From VFKI01 sp033762075 (lineage in GTDB: Bacteria; Pseudomonadota; Gammaproteobacteria; DSM-16500), in NCBI GenBank assembly GCA_033762075.1, contig JANRLY010000003.1, positions 1 to 64,000 on the forward strand: a stretch of DNA of 64,000 nucleotides. The letters are read 5' to 3'. Positions 8,056-16,825 of the stretch are shown here, piece by piece. The position numbers and the translations under genes were made by a program. Each line of letters begins with the position of its first letter. Within the stretch, counting starts at the first letter, position 1. The notes under the pieces are model-generated. The model was not told the origin of the DNA. It worked only from the letters and a program-made list of their open reading frames with translations, and ran no database searches.

Positions 8056-9063
8056 ATGACAATTCGTGTAGCAATTAATGGATATGGTCGTATTGGTCGC
8101 AATATTTTACGCGCACATTACGAAGGAAAAAAATATGCTGATATCCAAATCGTTGCAATTAATGATTTAGGTGATGTAAACACCAATGCACATTTAACAC
8201 GTTACGATACAACGCACGGAAAATTTTCTGGCGAAGTTTCTGTTTCAGGAAATAATTTGGTAGTGAATGGCGACACTATTCAAGTGGTTGCTGAACGTGA
8301 TCCAGCTAAATTACCTTGGAAAGCATTAAACATTGATGTTGTTTTAGAATGTACTGGATTATTTACCAGTCGCGATAAAGCAGAAAAACATTTACAAGCA
8401 GGTGCGGCAAAAGTTGTGATTTCAGCGCCCGCAAAAGATGTCGATGCGACAATTGTATATGGTGTTAATCACACGACATTAAAAAAAGAACACACCATTA
8501 TTTCAAACGCTTCTTGCACAACAAATTGTTTAGCGCCGCTTGCTAAAATTTTAAATGATGCAGTAGGCATTGAAAAAGGTTTGATGAATACGGTGCATTC
8601 GTACACGAATGATCAAGCGTTAATTGATGTGTATCATACTGATTTACGTCGTGCACGTGCAGCTGCACACTCTATGATTCCAACGAGCACGGGCGCTGCT
8701 GTTGCAGTGGGCGCTGTATTACCAGAATTAGCAGGTAAGCTGGATGGATTTGCAATTCGCGTACCAACGATTAATGTTTCAGTCGTCGATTTAACTTTCA
8801 CTGCGAAACGCGAAACTTCCGCAGAAGAAATCACCCAACTCATGCAAAAAGCTGCAGACGGCCCATTGAAAGGTATTTTAGCTGTCAACACTGCACCGTT
8901 GGTTTCCGTCGATTTTAATCATAATCCCGCTTCATCGATTTATGATGCATCTTATACAAAAGTCATTGGCAATTTAGTCAAACTTTTGTCATGGTATGAT
9001 AACGAATGGGGTTTCTCTAATCGTATGTTAGATACTACACATTATTTTGCTGAACTGAGGTAG
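8056..9063 (+). CDS. gap: Glyceraldehyde-3-phosphate dehydrogenase
   Basis: Glycolytic NAD-dependent enzyme, 335 aa from the ATG at 8056. GAGGAG at 8042-8047, inside the tkt end, is well placed for it. Visible marks: I-N-G-Y-G-R-I-G-R nucleotide-binding start, the catalytic S-N-A-S-C-T-T-N-C segment, and W-Y-D-N-E-W-G-F-S near the C-terminus. No pgk or pyk follows; instead phosphate-transport genes come next, so the usual gap-pgk-pyk run is interrupted here. Confidence 0.96.
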   Translation: MTIRVAINGYGRIGRNILRAHYEGKKYADIQIVAINDLGDVNTNAHLTRYDTTHGKFSGEVSVSGNNLVVNGDTIQVVAERDPAKLPWKALNIDVVLECTGLFTSRDKAEKHLQAGAAKVVISAPAKDVDATIVYGVNHTTLKKEHTIISNASCTTNCLAPLAKILNDAVGIEKGLMNTVHSYTNDQALIDVYHTDLRRARAAAHSMIPTSTGAAVAVGAVLPELAGKLDGFAIRVPTINVSVVDLTFTAKRETSAEEITQLMQKAADGPLKGILAVNTAPLVSVDFNHNPASSIYDASYTKVIGNLVKLLSWYDNEWGFSNRMLDTTHYFAELR

Positions 9064-9074
9064 AGGTAAAGGAT

Positions 9075-9752
9075 ATGCCGATTACGCCTTTTATGCATTT
9101 GTTTGGTCGATCACCGATTGGTCCACTCGAAGCACACATGTCAAAAGTTGCGACATGTGTGCAAGCATTAACGCCATTTTTTGCAGCAGCTTTTCAAGAA
9201 GATTGGGCAACTGCAGAAACAGCGCAAAAAAAAGTTTCTCTTCTCGAAAATGAAGCAGATGATCTAAAGCGTGATTTACGATTACACTTACCGAAAGGAT
9301 TATTTTTATCGGTTTCTCGCAGTGATTTATTAGCTTTGTTAACCGTACAAGATTGTCTTGCGAATCGGGCCAAAGATATAGCTGGTGTTGTGTTTGGTCG
9401 TCGAATGATTTTCCCTGAAAAATGTTTAACAGAATACCAAGCCTTGTTGGCGCATTGTATTGATGCGGCAACACAAGCTGACCAAGCCATTCACGAATTA
9501 GATGAATTACTCGAAACCGGATTTAGTGGAAATGAAATTCGCATTGTCGAAGATATGATTGCAAAACTTTCTCAAATCGAACGCGAAACTGATGCGCAAC
9601 AAATTAGTTTGCGCAACCATCTTTTTTCCATCGAGGATTCATTGTCACCTGTTCATGTTGTTTTTCTTTATCGTGTCATTGAGTGGACTGGCGATATTGC
9701 GGATTATGCGCAAGAAGTCGGTAATCGTTTGCAAATTTTATTGGCGCGATGA
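9075..9752 (+). CDS. PhoU-like DUF47 phosphate transport regulator
   Basis: The 225-aa all-helical protein belongs to the DUF47/TIGR00153 family (PhoU-related). Visible marks are the N-terminal F-G-R-S-P-I-G-P-L-E-A-H-M segment, L-E-x-E-A-D-D-L-K-R-D, and the C-terminal W-x-G-D-I-A-D-Y-A-Q. Members are encoded next to PiT-family phosphate carriers and are thought to regulate them, exactly as here (pit starts 134 bp downstream). AGGTAAAGG precedes the ATG, 11 bp after gap. Confidence 0.88.
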   Translation: MPITPFMHLFGRSPIGPLEAHMSKVATCVQALTPFFAAAFQEDWATAETAQKKVSLLENEADDLKRDLRLHLPKGLFLSVSRSDLLALLTVQDCLANRAKDIAGVVFGRRMIFPEKCLTEYQALLAHCIDAATQADQAIHELDELLETGFSGNEIRIVEDMIAKLSQIERETDAQQISLRNHLFSIEDSLSPVHVVFLYRVIEWTGDIADYAQEVGNRLQILLAR

Positions 9753-9769
9753 ATTTTTGCATTCTTTAC

Positions 9770-9868
9770 TTGCCGTCGTCCCGCGCTTTATGCGCCGGAT
9801 CCAGTGACAGAATATTGTAATAATGTTTTTCCTGGATGCCGCGAACAAGTCGCGGCACGACGGATAAA
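9770..9868. repeat. Dispersed palindromic (REP-like) repeat between DUF47 gene and pit
   Basis: An imperfect long inverted repeat: GCCGTCGTCCCGCG with GGATCCAG on the left, and CTGGATGCCGCG then CGCGGCACGACGG on the right. It has no reading frame. It separates two genes that belong together functionally, so it is likely transcribed through. Confidence 0.6.
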
Positions 9869-9886
9869 GATTTAAGAGGTAAGTAA

Positions 9887-11140
9887 ATGGATCATGGTAG
9901 TTTATACATTATTATCGCAGCAGTAGTTGGGCTGTGGATGACGTGGGGCATTGGTGCCAATGATCTTGCCAATATTCTCAGTACCGCCATCGGATCAAAA
10001 GCGATCTCAGTTCGTCAAGCATTAACCATTGCGATTATCTTTGAAGTGGCCGGTGCTTATTTTGGTGGCTCAGAAGTTTCAGCAACAATTCGAAGTGGCG
10101 TCATTGACGCTAGTCAACTTGCGCATACGCCGATTTTATTAGCCTACGGCATGTTGTCCGTTTTATTGGCGGGCGCATGTTGGATGACATTTGCGAGTTG
10201 GCTCGGCATGCCAGTCTCAGTGACAAATGCCATTGTAGGTGCACTCGTCGGCGTAGGTGTTGTGGTTTTTGGTGCGCACGCGATTCATTGGCAAACCGTG
10301 CGTCATATTGCATTGAGTTGGGTATTATCGCCAACGATTGCAGGTGTTGTAGCGTATTTATTATTTGTTTCTATTCGTCGTTCTATCTTAGGTGTGGATG
10401 ATCCACTCGCTGCTGCACGTCGATTATTACCGATTTATCTTGTGTTAGTCGCTTTTATTCTTTCCATGATGACATCTCTCAAAGCATTGCATCATTTTAT
10501 CGTGCAACCCAGTTGGATTTTGATGATTGTCACTGTGCTTGCGACAACTTTTGTTGTCACAGGTCTTGGTTGGTTGGCTATGTTGCGTATTCGAATGGGT
10601 GACACAATGGATCGTCATACGCGTTTCATGTATATCGAATCTTTATTCAGCGTGTTGATGGCTTTAACTGCATGTGCGATGGTCTTTGCGCATGGCTCGA
10701 ATGATGTTGCCATTGCTGTGGGTCCTGTAAGCGGGGTCATTAATTTTGTGAATCACGGTCATTTTTTACATTCAAAAGATGCAACCTTTGGCTACATTAC
10801 ACTCGCAGGATGTGCGGGTGTTGTGATTGGATTAATTATGTATGGACGTAAAGTGATTGAAACAGTCGGTCAATCGATTACTTTGCTCACGCCGAGTCGA
10901 GCGTTTGCAGCAACACTCGCAGCTGCAACGACTGTTGTGGTTTCAACAGGAACAGGAATTCCTGTGTCAGCGACGCAAACATTAGTCGGTGCAGTGCTTG
11001 GTGTGGGTTTAGCACGTGGTATCGATGCATTGGATTTAACTGTTGTGCGTAATATTTTTATGTCATGGATGATTACGATTCCTGCCGCAGCAGGATTGGC
11101 AACTGTATTTTTTATTGTTCTAAAAACATTATCTTTGTAG
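9887..11140 (+). CDS. pit: PiT-family inorganic phosphate transporter
   Basis: The 417-aa polytopic membrane protein has the PiT signature twice: G-A-N-D-L-A-N near residue 24 and G-S-N-D-V-A-I-A-V-G-P near 268. These are the duplicated signature segments of the family. About ten hydrophobic segments are visible. It imports phosphate (often as a metal-phosphate complex) using the proton or sodium gradient. The start has AAGAGGTAAG before it. It is followed after 10 bp by purine nucleoside phosphorylase, which consumes phosphate. Confidence 0.93.
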   Translation: MDHGSLYIIIAAVVGLWMTWGIGANDLANILSTAIGSKAISVRQALTIAIIFEVAGAYFGGSEVSATIRSGVIDASQLAHTPILLAYGMLSVLLAGACWMTFASWLGMPVSVTNAIVGALVGVGVVVFGAHAIHWQTVRHIALSWVLSPTIAGVVAYLLFVSIRRSILGVDDPLAAARRLLPIYLVLVAFILSMMTSLKALHHFIVQPSWILMIVTVLATTFVVTGLGWLAMLRIRMGDTMDRHTRFMYIESLFSVLMALTACAMVFAHGSNDVAIAVGPVSGVINFVNHGHFLHSKDATFGYITLAGCAGVVIGLIMYGRKVIETVGQSITLLTPSRAFAATLAAATTVVVSTGTGIPVSATQTLVGAVLGVGLARGIDALDLTVVRNIFMSWMITIPAAAGLATVFFIVLKTLSL

Positions 11141-11150
11141 GAGATCATCT

Positions 11151-11978
11151 GTGTCAGTCAGTATGCAAGAATCCATCCAAGCGATTCGTCGTTACGCACC
11201 CAACTTCAATCCGAAAATTGGTATTATTTTAGGTTCAGGATTAGGTGCATTAACTGAAGAATTACAATCACCGATTTCCATTCCATATCAAGCCATTCCA
11301 GGATTAGTCTCAGGTCAAGTCTCAGGTCATGCTTCTTTATTAGTGATGGGTTATCTGCAAGATGTGCCTGTGGTTTGCTTGAAGGGGCGCTTACATTGTT
11401 ATGAAGGGGTAGGTTATGGATCATTGCAAACATTAGTGCGCATTGTGAAATATCTCGGCGCTAGCAGCATTATTATTACTGGTGCTGCAGGTTCGTTGCG
11501 ACCAGAAGTGGGTGCTGGCGAAATGATGTTGTTAAATGATCATATTCATTTTCAAGGGGGTAATCCTTTAGTCGGACCTAACGATGAATCAATCGGCCCA
11601 CGTTTTATGCCACTTGAGAATGCCTATGATCGTGGATTGCGCGATATTTTCCAGGCGCAAGCTGCAAAACTAGGATTTAAATTACCAGAAGGCGTTTACA
11701 TTTCTGTATTAGGTCCTTCCTTCGAAACACCCGCAGAGATTCGCGCTTTTCGTCAATGGGGTGCTGATGCAGTTGGGATGTCGGTTGTTCCCGAAGTCAT
11801 TATTGCAAGACATTGTGGTTTACAAGTCGCAGCAGTTGCAGCAATTACTAACTTAGCAGTTGGATTAAGCACTGAAACCGTGACACACGATGTCACACTT
11901 CGGAATGCCGAACTTGCTGGACGCAAGTTAACAAAATTAGTGTCTGCTGCTGTTTCGGTAATAGGTCATGCAGAATAA
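11151..11978 (+). CDS. Purine nucleoside phosphorylase (trimeric, family 2)
   Basis: Cleaves purine (deoxy)nucleosides with phosphate to give the base and (deoxy)ribose-1-phosphate. The product is 275 aa from a GTG at 11151, supported by AGGAG 7-8 bases upstream; an ATG at 11163 is the alternative. Marks: I-L-G-S-G-L-G near the N-terminus, G-R-x-H-x-Y-E-G (phosphate and ribose site), G-P-S-F-E-T-P-A-E-I-R, and G-M-S-x-V-P-E. These place it in the PNP/MTAP class rather than the hexameric DeoD class. It overlaps deoC by 11 bp. Confidence 0.93.
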   Translation: MSVSMQESIQAIRRYAPNFNPKIGIILGSGLGALTEELQSPISIPYQAIPGLVSGQVSGHASLLVMGYLQDVPVVCLKGRLHCYEGVGYGSLQTLVRIVKYLGASSIIITGAAGSLRPEVGAGEMMLLNDHIHFQGGNPLVGPNDESIGPRFMPLENAYDRGLRDIFQAQAAKLGFKLPEGVYISVLGPSFETPAEIRAFRQWGADAVGMSVVPEVIIARHCGLQVAAVAAITNLAVGLSTETVTHDVTLRNAELAGRKLTKLVSAAVSVIGHAE

Positions 11979-12657
11979 CGATATTTTTTCATGCGTTGAT
12001 TTAACAGATCTTTCTGATCAAGCAAATATAGATTCGTTAAATACGCTGTGCAAAAAAGCCATTCAATTAAAAGTTGCTGCCGTGTGTGTTTGGCCACGTT
12101 TTGTTGCGGCAGCAAAAAAGTATTTAACAAATACAAATATTAAAATTGCAACGGTAGCGAATTTTCCTGAAGGTAATCAACCATTACAAACGGTGTTAGA
12201 TGAAATCCAGTTTGCCATCGAACAAGGTGCTGATGAACTTGACGTTGTATTTCCTTATACATTATTTTTAGCGGATGAAAAAAAATCGACAGCACAATTT
12301 ATCAAATCATGTCGTGATGCCTGCAAAGGAAAAGTTTTAAAAGTGATTTTAGAAAGTGGTGCGTTTTCTGATCGTGAGACTTTAGCCATCGCCGCGACAC
12401 AAGTGTGTGCAGCGGGGGTGGATTTTCTCAAAACATCGACGGGCAAAATCGCAATCGGAGCAACCCTCGAAGCGGCTGATACCTTGCTGAAAGTGATTCG
12501 TGATCAGCAGGGTGTAACGGGCTTGAAAGTCTCGGGCGGAATACGCACAATGCCAGTGGCCCTCGCGTATCTTGAATTGGCCCGCAACATCATGGGGATT
12601 GCATGGCCTACGGCTAAGCATTTTCGGATAGGGGCGAGTCACTTGGACTCTCAGTGA
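11968..12657 (+). CDS. deoC: Deoxyribose-phosphate aldolase
   Basis: Splits 2-deoxyribose-5-phosphate into glyceraldehyde-3-phosphate and acetaldehyde. The 229-aa TIM-barrel protein shows the Schiff-base lysine in F-L-K-T-S-T-G-K, the D-E-L-D-V-V segment, the V-I-L-E-S-G strand and the C-terminal K-V-S-G-G-I-R. It overlaps the phosphorylase gene by 11 bp, so the two are translationally coupled. Its product can enter glycolysis through gap in the same cluster. Confidence 0.94.
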   Translation: MQNNDIFSCVDLTDLSDQANIDSLNTLCKKAIQLKVAAVCVWPRFVAAAKKYLTNTNIKIATVANFPEGNQPLQTVLDEIQFAIEQGADELDVVFPYTLFLADEKKSTAQFIKSCRDACKGKVLKVILESGAFSDRETLAIAATQVCAAGVDFLKTSTGKIAIGATLEAADTLLKVIRDQQGVTGLKVSGGIRTMPVALAYLELARNIMGIAWPTAKHFRIGASHLDSQ

Positions 12658-12729
12658 GAGAAATCGTTAATTTGTTAGTATAATCAATAGGTTGTTGTCA
12701 AAAAAGTGCATATTTGATGAATCTATTTA

Positions 12730-12788
12730 GTAGGGGCGACCGGCGGTTGCCTAATTTATTCGACGGGGCGACCGCCGGTCGCCCCTAC
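12730..12788. repeat. GC-rich palindromic repeat (GTAGGGGCGACC family)
   Basis: Inverted repeat with arms GTAGGGGCGACCGGCGGT and ACCGCCGGTCGCCCCTAC around an AT-rich loop of about 20 bp. A shorter relative is at 27531-27553. It separates deoC from the transporter gene and could reduce read-through or be a mobile palindrome. Confidence 0.75.
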
Positions 12789-12865
12789 ATTTTCTGGCCA
12801 TTTTGACCAAAATATGGTAAAAAGTGACGCCATTTCCTATCAATTTTAGATAAAGGGGAGTTCTC

Positions 12866-14182
12866 ATGTCAGCTGAAGGTGTCTTAGACATGCCAATAGA
12901 AACAACTTTAAGCCAGTCCAGTTTAGTCAAAAAAGGTTGGTTAGTTACACTTGCTGCTTCATTATTCTTCTTCTACGAATTTATCCAGCTTAATTTATTC
13001 AATGCGATCGATGTGCAATTGATGCAAGATTTTCATCTTAATGCACCGCAGCTTGGCCAGCTCGCTTCCATGTATTTTTATGCGAATGCATTGTGTTTAT
13101 TTCCGGCAGGATTATTGCTGGATCGTTTTTCAACGCGTGGTTTATTATTGTTCGCCGTAGTTTTATGTACTGTTGGTACGGGCTTATTTGGATTAGCACA
13201 TACGTATACCTTTGCAGCAGTTGGACGTCTCATGGTGGGTGCTGGTGCTTCCTTTTGTTTCCTCAGCTGTATTCGTTTAGCCTCGCGCTGGTTTCCACCG
13301 GAGAAAATGGCTTTTGTCACAGGAATTGTTGTGACAATGGCAATGCTTGGTGGATTGGTTGCGCAAACTCCGATGGCAATTTTGAGTCAACATATTGGTT
13401 GGCGACATGCTGTGTTGGTTGATGCGGCCCTCGGTATTTTTATTGCTTTAGCGGTGATTTTATATGTGCAAGATCGCCCACCAGGTAGTCATGAGCATGT
13501 CTTAACTGAAAAACAACAACTCAAATCGCTCGGCTTTTGGCGCAGCATTGGTTTGGTGTTACGCAATCCACAAAATTGGTTAGGCGGTATTTACACTTCA
13601 CTGATGAATTTGCCTGTCTTTTTATTAGGTGCATTGTGGGGCATTCATTATCTTGTTGAGGTGCATCACATTTCATTGGTACAAGCATCTTACGCAACCA
13701 CATTATTTTTTGTCGGGGTGATTTTTGGAGCACCCTTTTTTGGTTGGCTCTCTGATCGCATGGAACGTCGCGTTTTCCCAATGATTTTGGGCGCGGTTGT
13801 TTCATTGGGCATCATGTTAGTATTGATGTATATGCCGGGTTTAACTTTAATCCAACTCATTGGATTGTTTTTCTTAATTGGTTTTGTCACCAGTTCACAA
13901 GTATTGAGTTATCCACTCATTGCTGAATTAAATCCAATTACATTAACAAGCACCGCCGTCAGCGTAGACTCTGTCACCATCATGGTAAGCGGTGCAATCT
14001 TCCAACCATTTTTCGGTTGGGTGATGTCTTTGCATGCGGATCCAACGAAAGTTGTAGATGGCATGCAAATTTATACTGCGCATGATTTTATGAATGCAAT
14101 GTGGATTATGCCAATTGCATTTGTGTTAAGTTTAGTGATTACTTGGAAGTTGAAAGAAAGTTTTTGTCGTTCACAGGCTTAG
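12866..14182 (+). CDS. MFS transporter, Pht-like (probable nucleoside or amino-acid importer)
   Basis: The product is 438 aa with about 12 hydrophobic segments. Segment 2-3 loop has L-L-L-D-R-F-S-T-R-G, the MFS motif A equivalent, and a second W-L-S-D-R-M-E-R-R at mid-protein. Composition and length resemble the phagosomal transporter (Pht) family of Legionella and Coxiella, which imports amino acids or nucleosides. AAAGGGGAG precedes the ATG. It sits between deoC and deoB, so nucleosides are the most likely substrate. That is inference from context. Confidence 0.85.
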   Translation: MSAEGVLDMPIETTLSQSSLVKKGWLVTLAASLFFFYEFIQLNLFNAIDVQLMQDFHLNAPQLGQLASMYFYANALCLFPAGLLLDRFSTRGLLLFAVVLCTVGTGLFGLAHTYTFAAVGRLMVGAGASFCFLSCIRLASRWFPPEKMAFVTGIVVTMAMLGGLVAQTPMAILSQHIGWRHAVLVDAALGIFIALAVILYVQDRPPGSHEHVLTEKQQLKSLGFWRSIGLVLRNPQNWLGGIYTSLMNLPVFLLGALWGIHYLVEVHHISLVQASYATTLFFVGVIFGAPFFGWLSDRMERRVFPMILGAVVSLGIMLVLMYMPGLTLIQLIGLFFLIGFVTSSQVLSYPLIAELNPITLTSTAVSVDSVTIMVSGAIFQPFFGWVMSLHADPTKVVDGMQIYTAHDFMNAMWIMPIAFVLSLVITWKLKESFCRSQA

Positions 14183-14245
14183 GAAACCCTTCGAGACGGC
14201 TACTTCGTAGCCTCCTCAGGGCGAACGGCGAAACACAAAATACAA
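14183..14245. repeat. Short hairpin-bearing dispersed repeat before deoB
   Basis: The 73-bp gap between the MFS gene and deoB holds CCCTTCGAGACGG, the self-complementary GGCTACTTCGTAGCC, and CCTCAGGGCGAACGG, a combination typical of short dispersed palindromes in Legionellales-type genomes. There is no coding content. Confidence 0.5.
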
Positions 14246-14255
14246 AGGAATTTTT

Positions 14256-15473
14256 ATGCCACGGGCATTTATTATTTTGCTCGATTCATTTGGTATCGGT
14301 GCAACAGCGGACGCTGAAAAATATGGTGATGCTGGCGCCGATACTTTTCGTCACATTGTTGAAAAATGTGCAACTGGCGCGTGCGATCGTGCAGGTGTCC
14401 GTCAAGGTCCTATTCAGATTCCCAATTTAATTCGTCTTGGTTTGCATGAAGCTGCGATGATCAGTGGTGGCAAGCCAATCGTGAGTTTGCCCACAGATGT
14501 TGCGATTACAGGATGTTATGGATGCGCTGCAGAAAAAAGTTTGGGAAAAGATACGCCGAGTGGTCATTGGGAAATTGCAGGAGTTCCGGTTTTATTTGAT
14601 TGGGGTTATTTCCCGCCGGAATACCCAAGTTTTCCTGATAAATTAATTCAAGCTTTTATTAAGCGTAATCATTTATGCGGAATTCTCGGCAATAAACATG
14701 CATCTGGTACGGAAATCATTCAACAATTAGGGGAAGAACACCAAGCCACAGGCAAGCCCATTGTTTACACCTCAGGCGATAGCGTTTTTCAAATTGCAGT
14801 GCACGAAGAAACGATTCCCTTAGAGCGTCTCTATGAAATGTGCCGCATCGCACGTGAATTAGTAAACGAATATAAAGTAGGTCGTGTGATTGCGCGCCCA
14901 TTTCTCGGGACACCAGGTCATTATTATCGTACGGGTAATCGTCGTGATTATAGCGTGCCACCGCCAGCGCCAACATTGCTGGATGATATAGTCAAAGCGG
15001 GTGGTGTCGTGACAGCAATTGGTAAAGTCGCTGACATTTATGCGCATCGCGGGATTACACGAACGCTCAAAGCCGATGGGAATCAAGCCTTATTTGAAGT
15101 ATTTATTCGCGAAGCAAAAAGTGCGCCTGATCACAGTTTGACATTTGTAAATTTAGTTGATTTTGATATGCTGTATGGCCATCGCCGGGATGTGACAGGA
15201 TATGCACATGCGCTAGAAATGTTTGATCAACAATTGCCTGAGTTCGAAAAAGCTTTGCGCCCAGGTGATCTTGTTATTATCACAGCAGATCATGGATGTG
15301 ATCCTACTTTCCCAGGATCAGATCATACTCGTGAACATATTCCCGTTTTGGCGTTTGGACCAAACATCACACCAAAATCAATTGGCAAACGTGAAACATT
15401 TGCCGATATTGGTCAAACCATTGCAAAACACTTAATGCTGAAACCTCTTCGTGTGGGCGAAGCATTTTTGTGA
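14256..15473 (+). CDS. deoB: Phosphopentomutase
   Basis: Interconverts (deoxy)ribose-1-phosphate and (deoxy)ribose-5-phosphate. The 405-aa length is standard for the alkaline-phosphatase-superfamily enzyme. Marks: D-S-F-G-I-G-A near the start (metal site), the G-K-D-T-P-S-G-H-W-E segment with the phosphorylated Thr, and I-T-A-D-H-G-C-D-P-T with G-S-D-H-T-R-E near the C-terminus (second metal site). AAAGGAAT precedes the ATG. It links the phosphorylase product to deoC and tkt. Confidence 0.96.
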   Translation: MPRAFIILLDSFGIGATADAEKYGDAGADTFRHIVEKCATGACDRAGVRQGPIQIPNLIRLGLHEAAMISGGKPIVSLPTDVAITGCYGCAAEKSLGKDTPSGHWEIAGVPVLFDWGYFPPEYPSFPDKLIQAFIKRNHLCGILGNKHASGTEIIQQLGEEHQATGKPIVYTSGDSVFQIAVHEETIPLERLYEMCRIARELVNEYKVGRVIARPFLGTPGHYYRTGNRRDYSVPPPAPTLLDDIVKAGGVVTAIGKVADIYAHRGITRTLKADGNQALFEVFIREAKSAPDHSLTFVNLVDFDMLYGHRRDVTGYAHALEMFDQQLPEFEKALRPGDLVIITADHGCDPTFPGSDHTREHIPVLAFGPNITPKSIGKRETFADIGQTIAKHLMLKPLRVGEAFL

Positions 15474-15482
15474 GGGGTATAT

Positions 15483-15998
15483 ATGCTGAGTAGATCTTTA
15501 TTAGAAAATTCCGAAAGAAGAATCGAAGAAAAATTATTAACTCATTTAGATCGTGTCATTGAAACACTTTGTAAGCCTGCCGATGATGTTGCACAAAAAA
15601 AACTTGAGACGCTTTTGCCACCCGGAGTTGTATTGGGATTTATTGCAGGTGTGGCTGTCATTGCGACTGCCCATGCCATCATTCAGCAAGAAGATAATGA
15701 GGAGCATGTGCTATTCCTCAAATTAGGCGCTGGTTTATTAAGTAGTGCTTTAGGTATAGCAGGCGTCGTGATACCAGCGTGGCTCAGCAAAAAAGCGTAT
15801 GAAGCTGTTTTACAAACACGATACGGTGTTCAGACAATTGAAGATATTCCATTTGTCGCAGTGAGAAATTTACCTGAAGTACATGATCGTGTTGTTTACA
15901 ATACAATACAAACATTTTTCAGCGGTAAAGGCCTTCGATTACGTGATGATGCGACGATTGCAGACGTAAAATATCAATTGAATTTGCTGGCAAACTGA
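15483..15998 (+). CDS. Unknown two-TM membrane protein, 171 aa
   Basis: The N-terminus is charged and helical (E-R-R-I-E-E-K-L-L-T-H). It is followed by two hydrophobic segments at about 47-67 and 79-100, and a soluble C-terminal half of about 70 residues. There is no signal peptide or recognised motif. It is embedded in the operon: it starts 9 bp after deoB and ends 1 bp before apaH. GAGGGG precedes the ATG. Context suggests a role tied to nucleotide metabolism or transport, but nothing in the protein proves it. Confidence 0.7.
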   Translation: MLSRSLLENSERRIEEKLLTHLDRVIETLCKPADDVAQKKLETLLPPGVVLGFIAGVAVIATAHAIIQQEDNEEHVLFLKLGAGLLSSALGIAGVVIPAWLSKKAYEAVLQTRYGVQTIEDIPFVAVRNLPEVHDRVVYNTIQTFFSGKGLRLRDDATIADVKYQLNLLAN

Positions 15999-15999
15999 T

Positions 16000-16812
16000 A
16001 TGAGCATTTATGCGATTGGGGATGTACAAGGATGTTTGTCTCAACTCGAAAAGTTATTAAAACTAATTGATTTCAAACCTTCAGAAGATACGTTATGGTT
16101 CACAGGAGACATTGTGAATCGCGGTCCGCAATCCCTCGAAACATTGCGTTTTATCCAATCACTCGGCGATAAACATATTGTGGTATTGGGAAATCATGAT
16201 TTGCATTTATTAGCAGTGGCACATAATGCACATGCAGGTTGGTCTGAAGATACTTTAGCTCCCATTTTAAAAGCCCCTGATTGTGATGTATTGATCAATT
16301 GGTTGTGTCATCGCCCGCTGTTGCATCATGATGAATTGCTTAATGTTGTCATGGTACATGCTGGATTAGCACCTGCCTGGGATCTTTCTGCCGCAAAAAA
16401 ACATGCACACGAAATTGAAAAAATATTACGAAGTGATGCACGGCGCGAATTTTTTCAAAACATGTATGGTAACCAACCTGATCTTTGGCAAGATGATTTA
16501 ATAGGGTGGGATCGTTTTCGTTGTATCGTCAATTATTTTACGCGCGCGCGATTTTGTGACGAAGAAGGACGACTTCTTTTGTCGATCAAGGAAACCGCAT
16601 TAGTGGATGAAACCAAGCATCTCATTCCATGGTTTCAAAACCCTCAGCGCAAAACGAATCATCAGGATATTATTTTTGGACACTGGGCAGCATTGGGTGG
16701 TGTCACAAATACGGCGCATGTTTTCGCGTTAGATACAGGGTGCGTCTGGGGTTATGCTTTAACGGCGATGCGTTTGACAGATTTACAACGATGGAGTGTG
16801 CCTTGTTCATGA
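16000..16812 (+). CDS. apaH: Diadenosine tetraphosphatase (symmetrical)
   Basis: Hydrolyses Ap4A to two ADP and, in other bacteria, removes NpN caps from RNA. The 270-aa phosphoesterase shows all metal motifs: I-G-D-V-Q-G-C (7-13), G-D-I-V-N-R-G and G-N-H-D, followed by V-H-A-G-L-A-P and the late G-H-W-A. The start follows the previous stop by 1 bp. In many proteobacteria apaH is next to rsmA (ksgA); here it is not. Confidence 0.95.
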   Translation: MSIYAIGDVQGCLSQLEKLLKLIDFKPSEDTLWFTGDIVNRGPQSLETLRFIQSLGDKHIVVLGNHDLHLLAVAHNAHAGWSEDTLAPILKAPDCDVLINWLCHRPLLHHDELLNVVMVHAGLAPAWDLSAAKKHAHEIEKILRSDARREFFQNMYGNQPDLWQDDLIGWDRFRCIVNYFTRARFCDEEGRLLLSIKETALVDETKHLIPWFQNPQRKTNHQDIIFGHWAALGGVTNTAHVFALDTGCVWGYALTAMRLTDLQRWSVPCS

Positions 16813-16825
16813 GGAAAAACTATAA

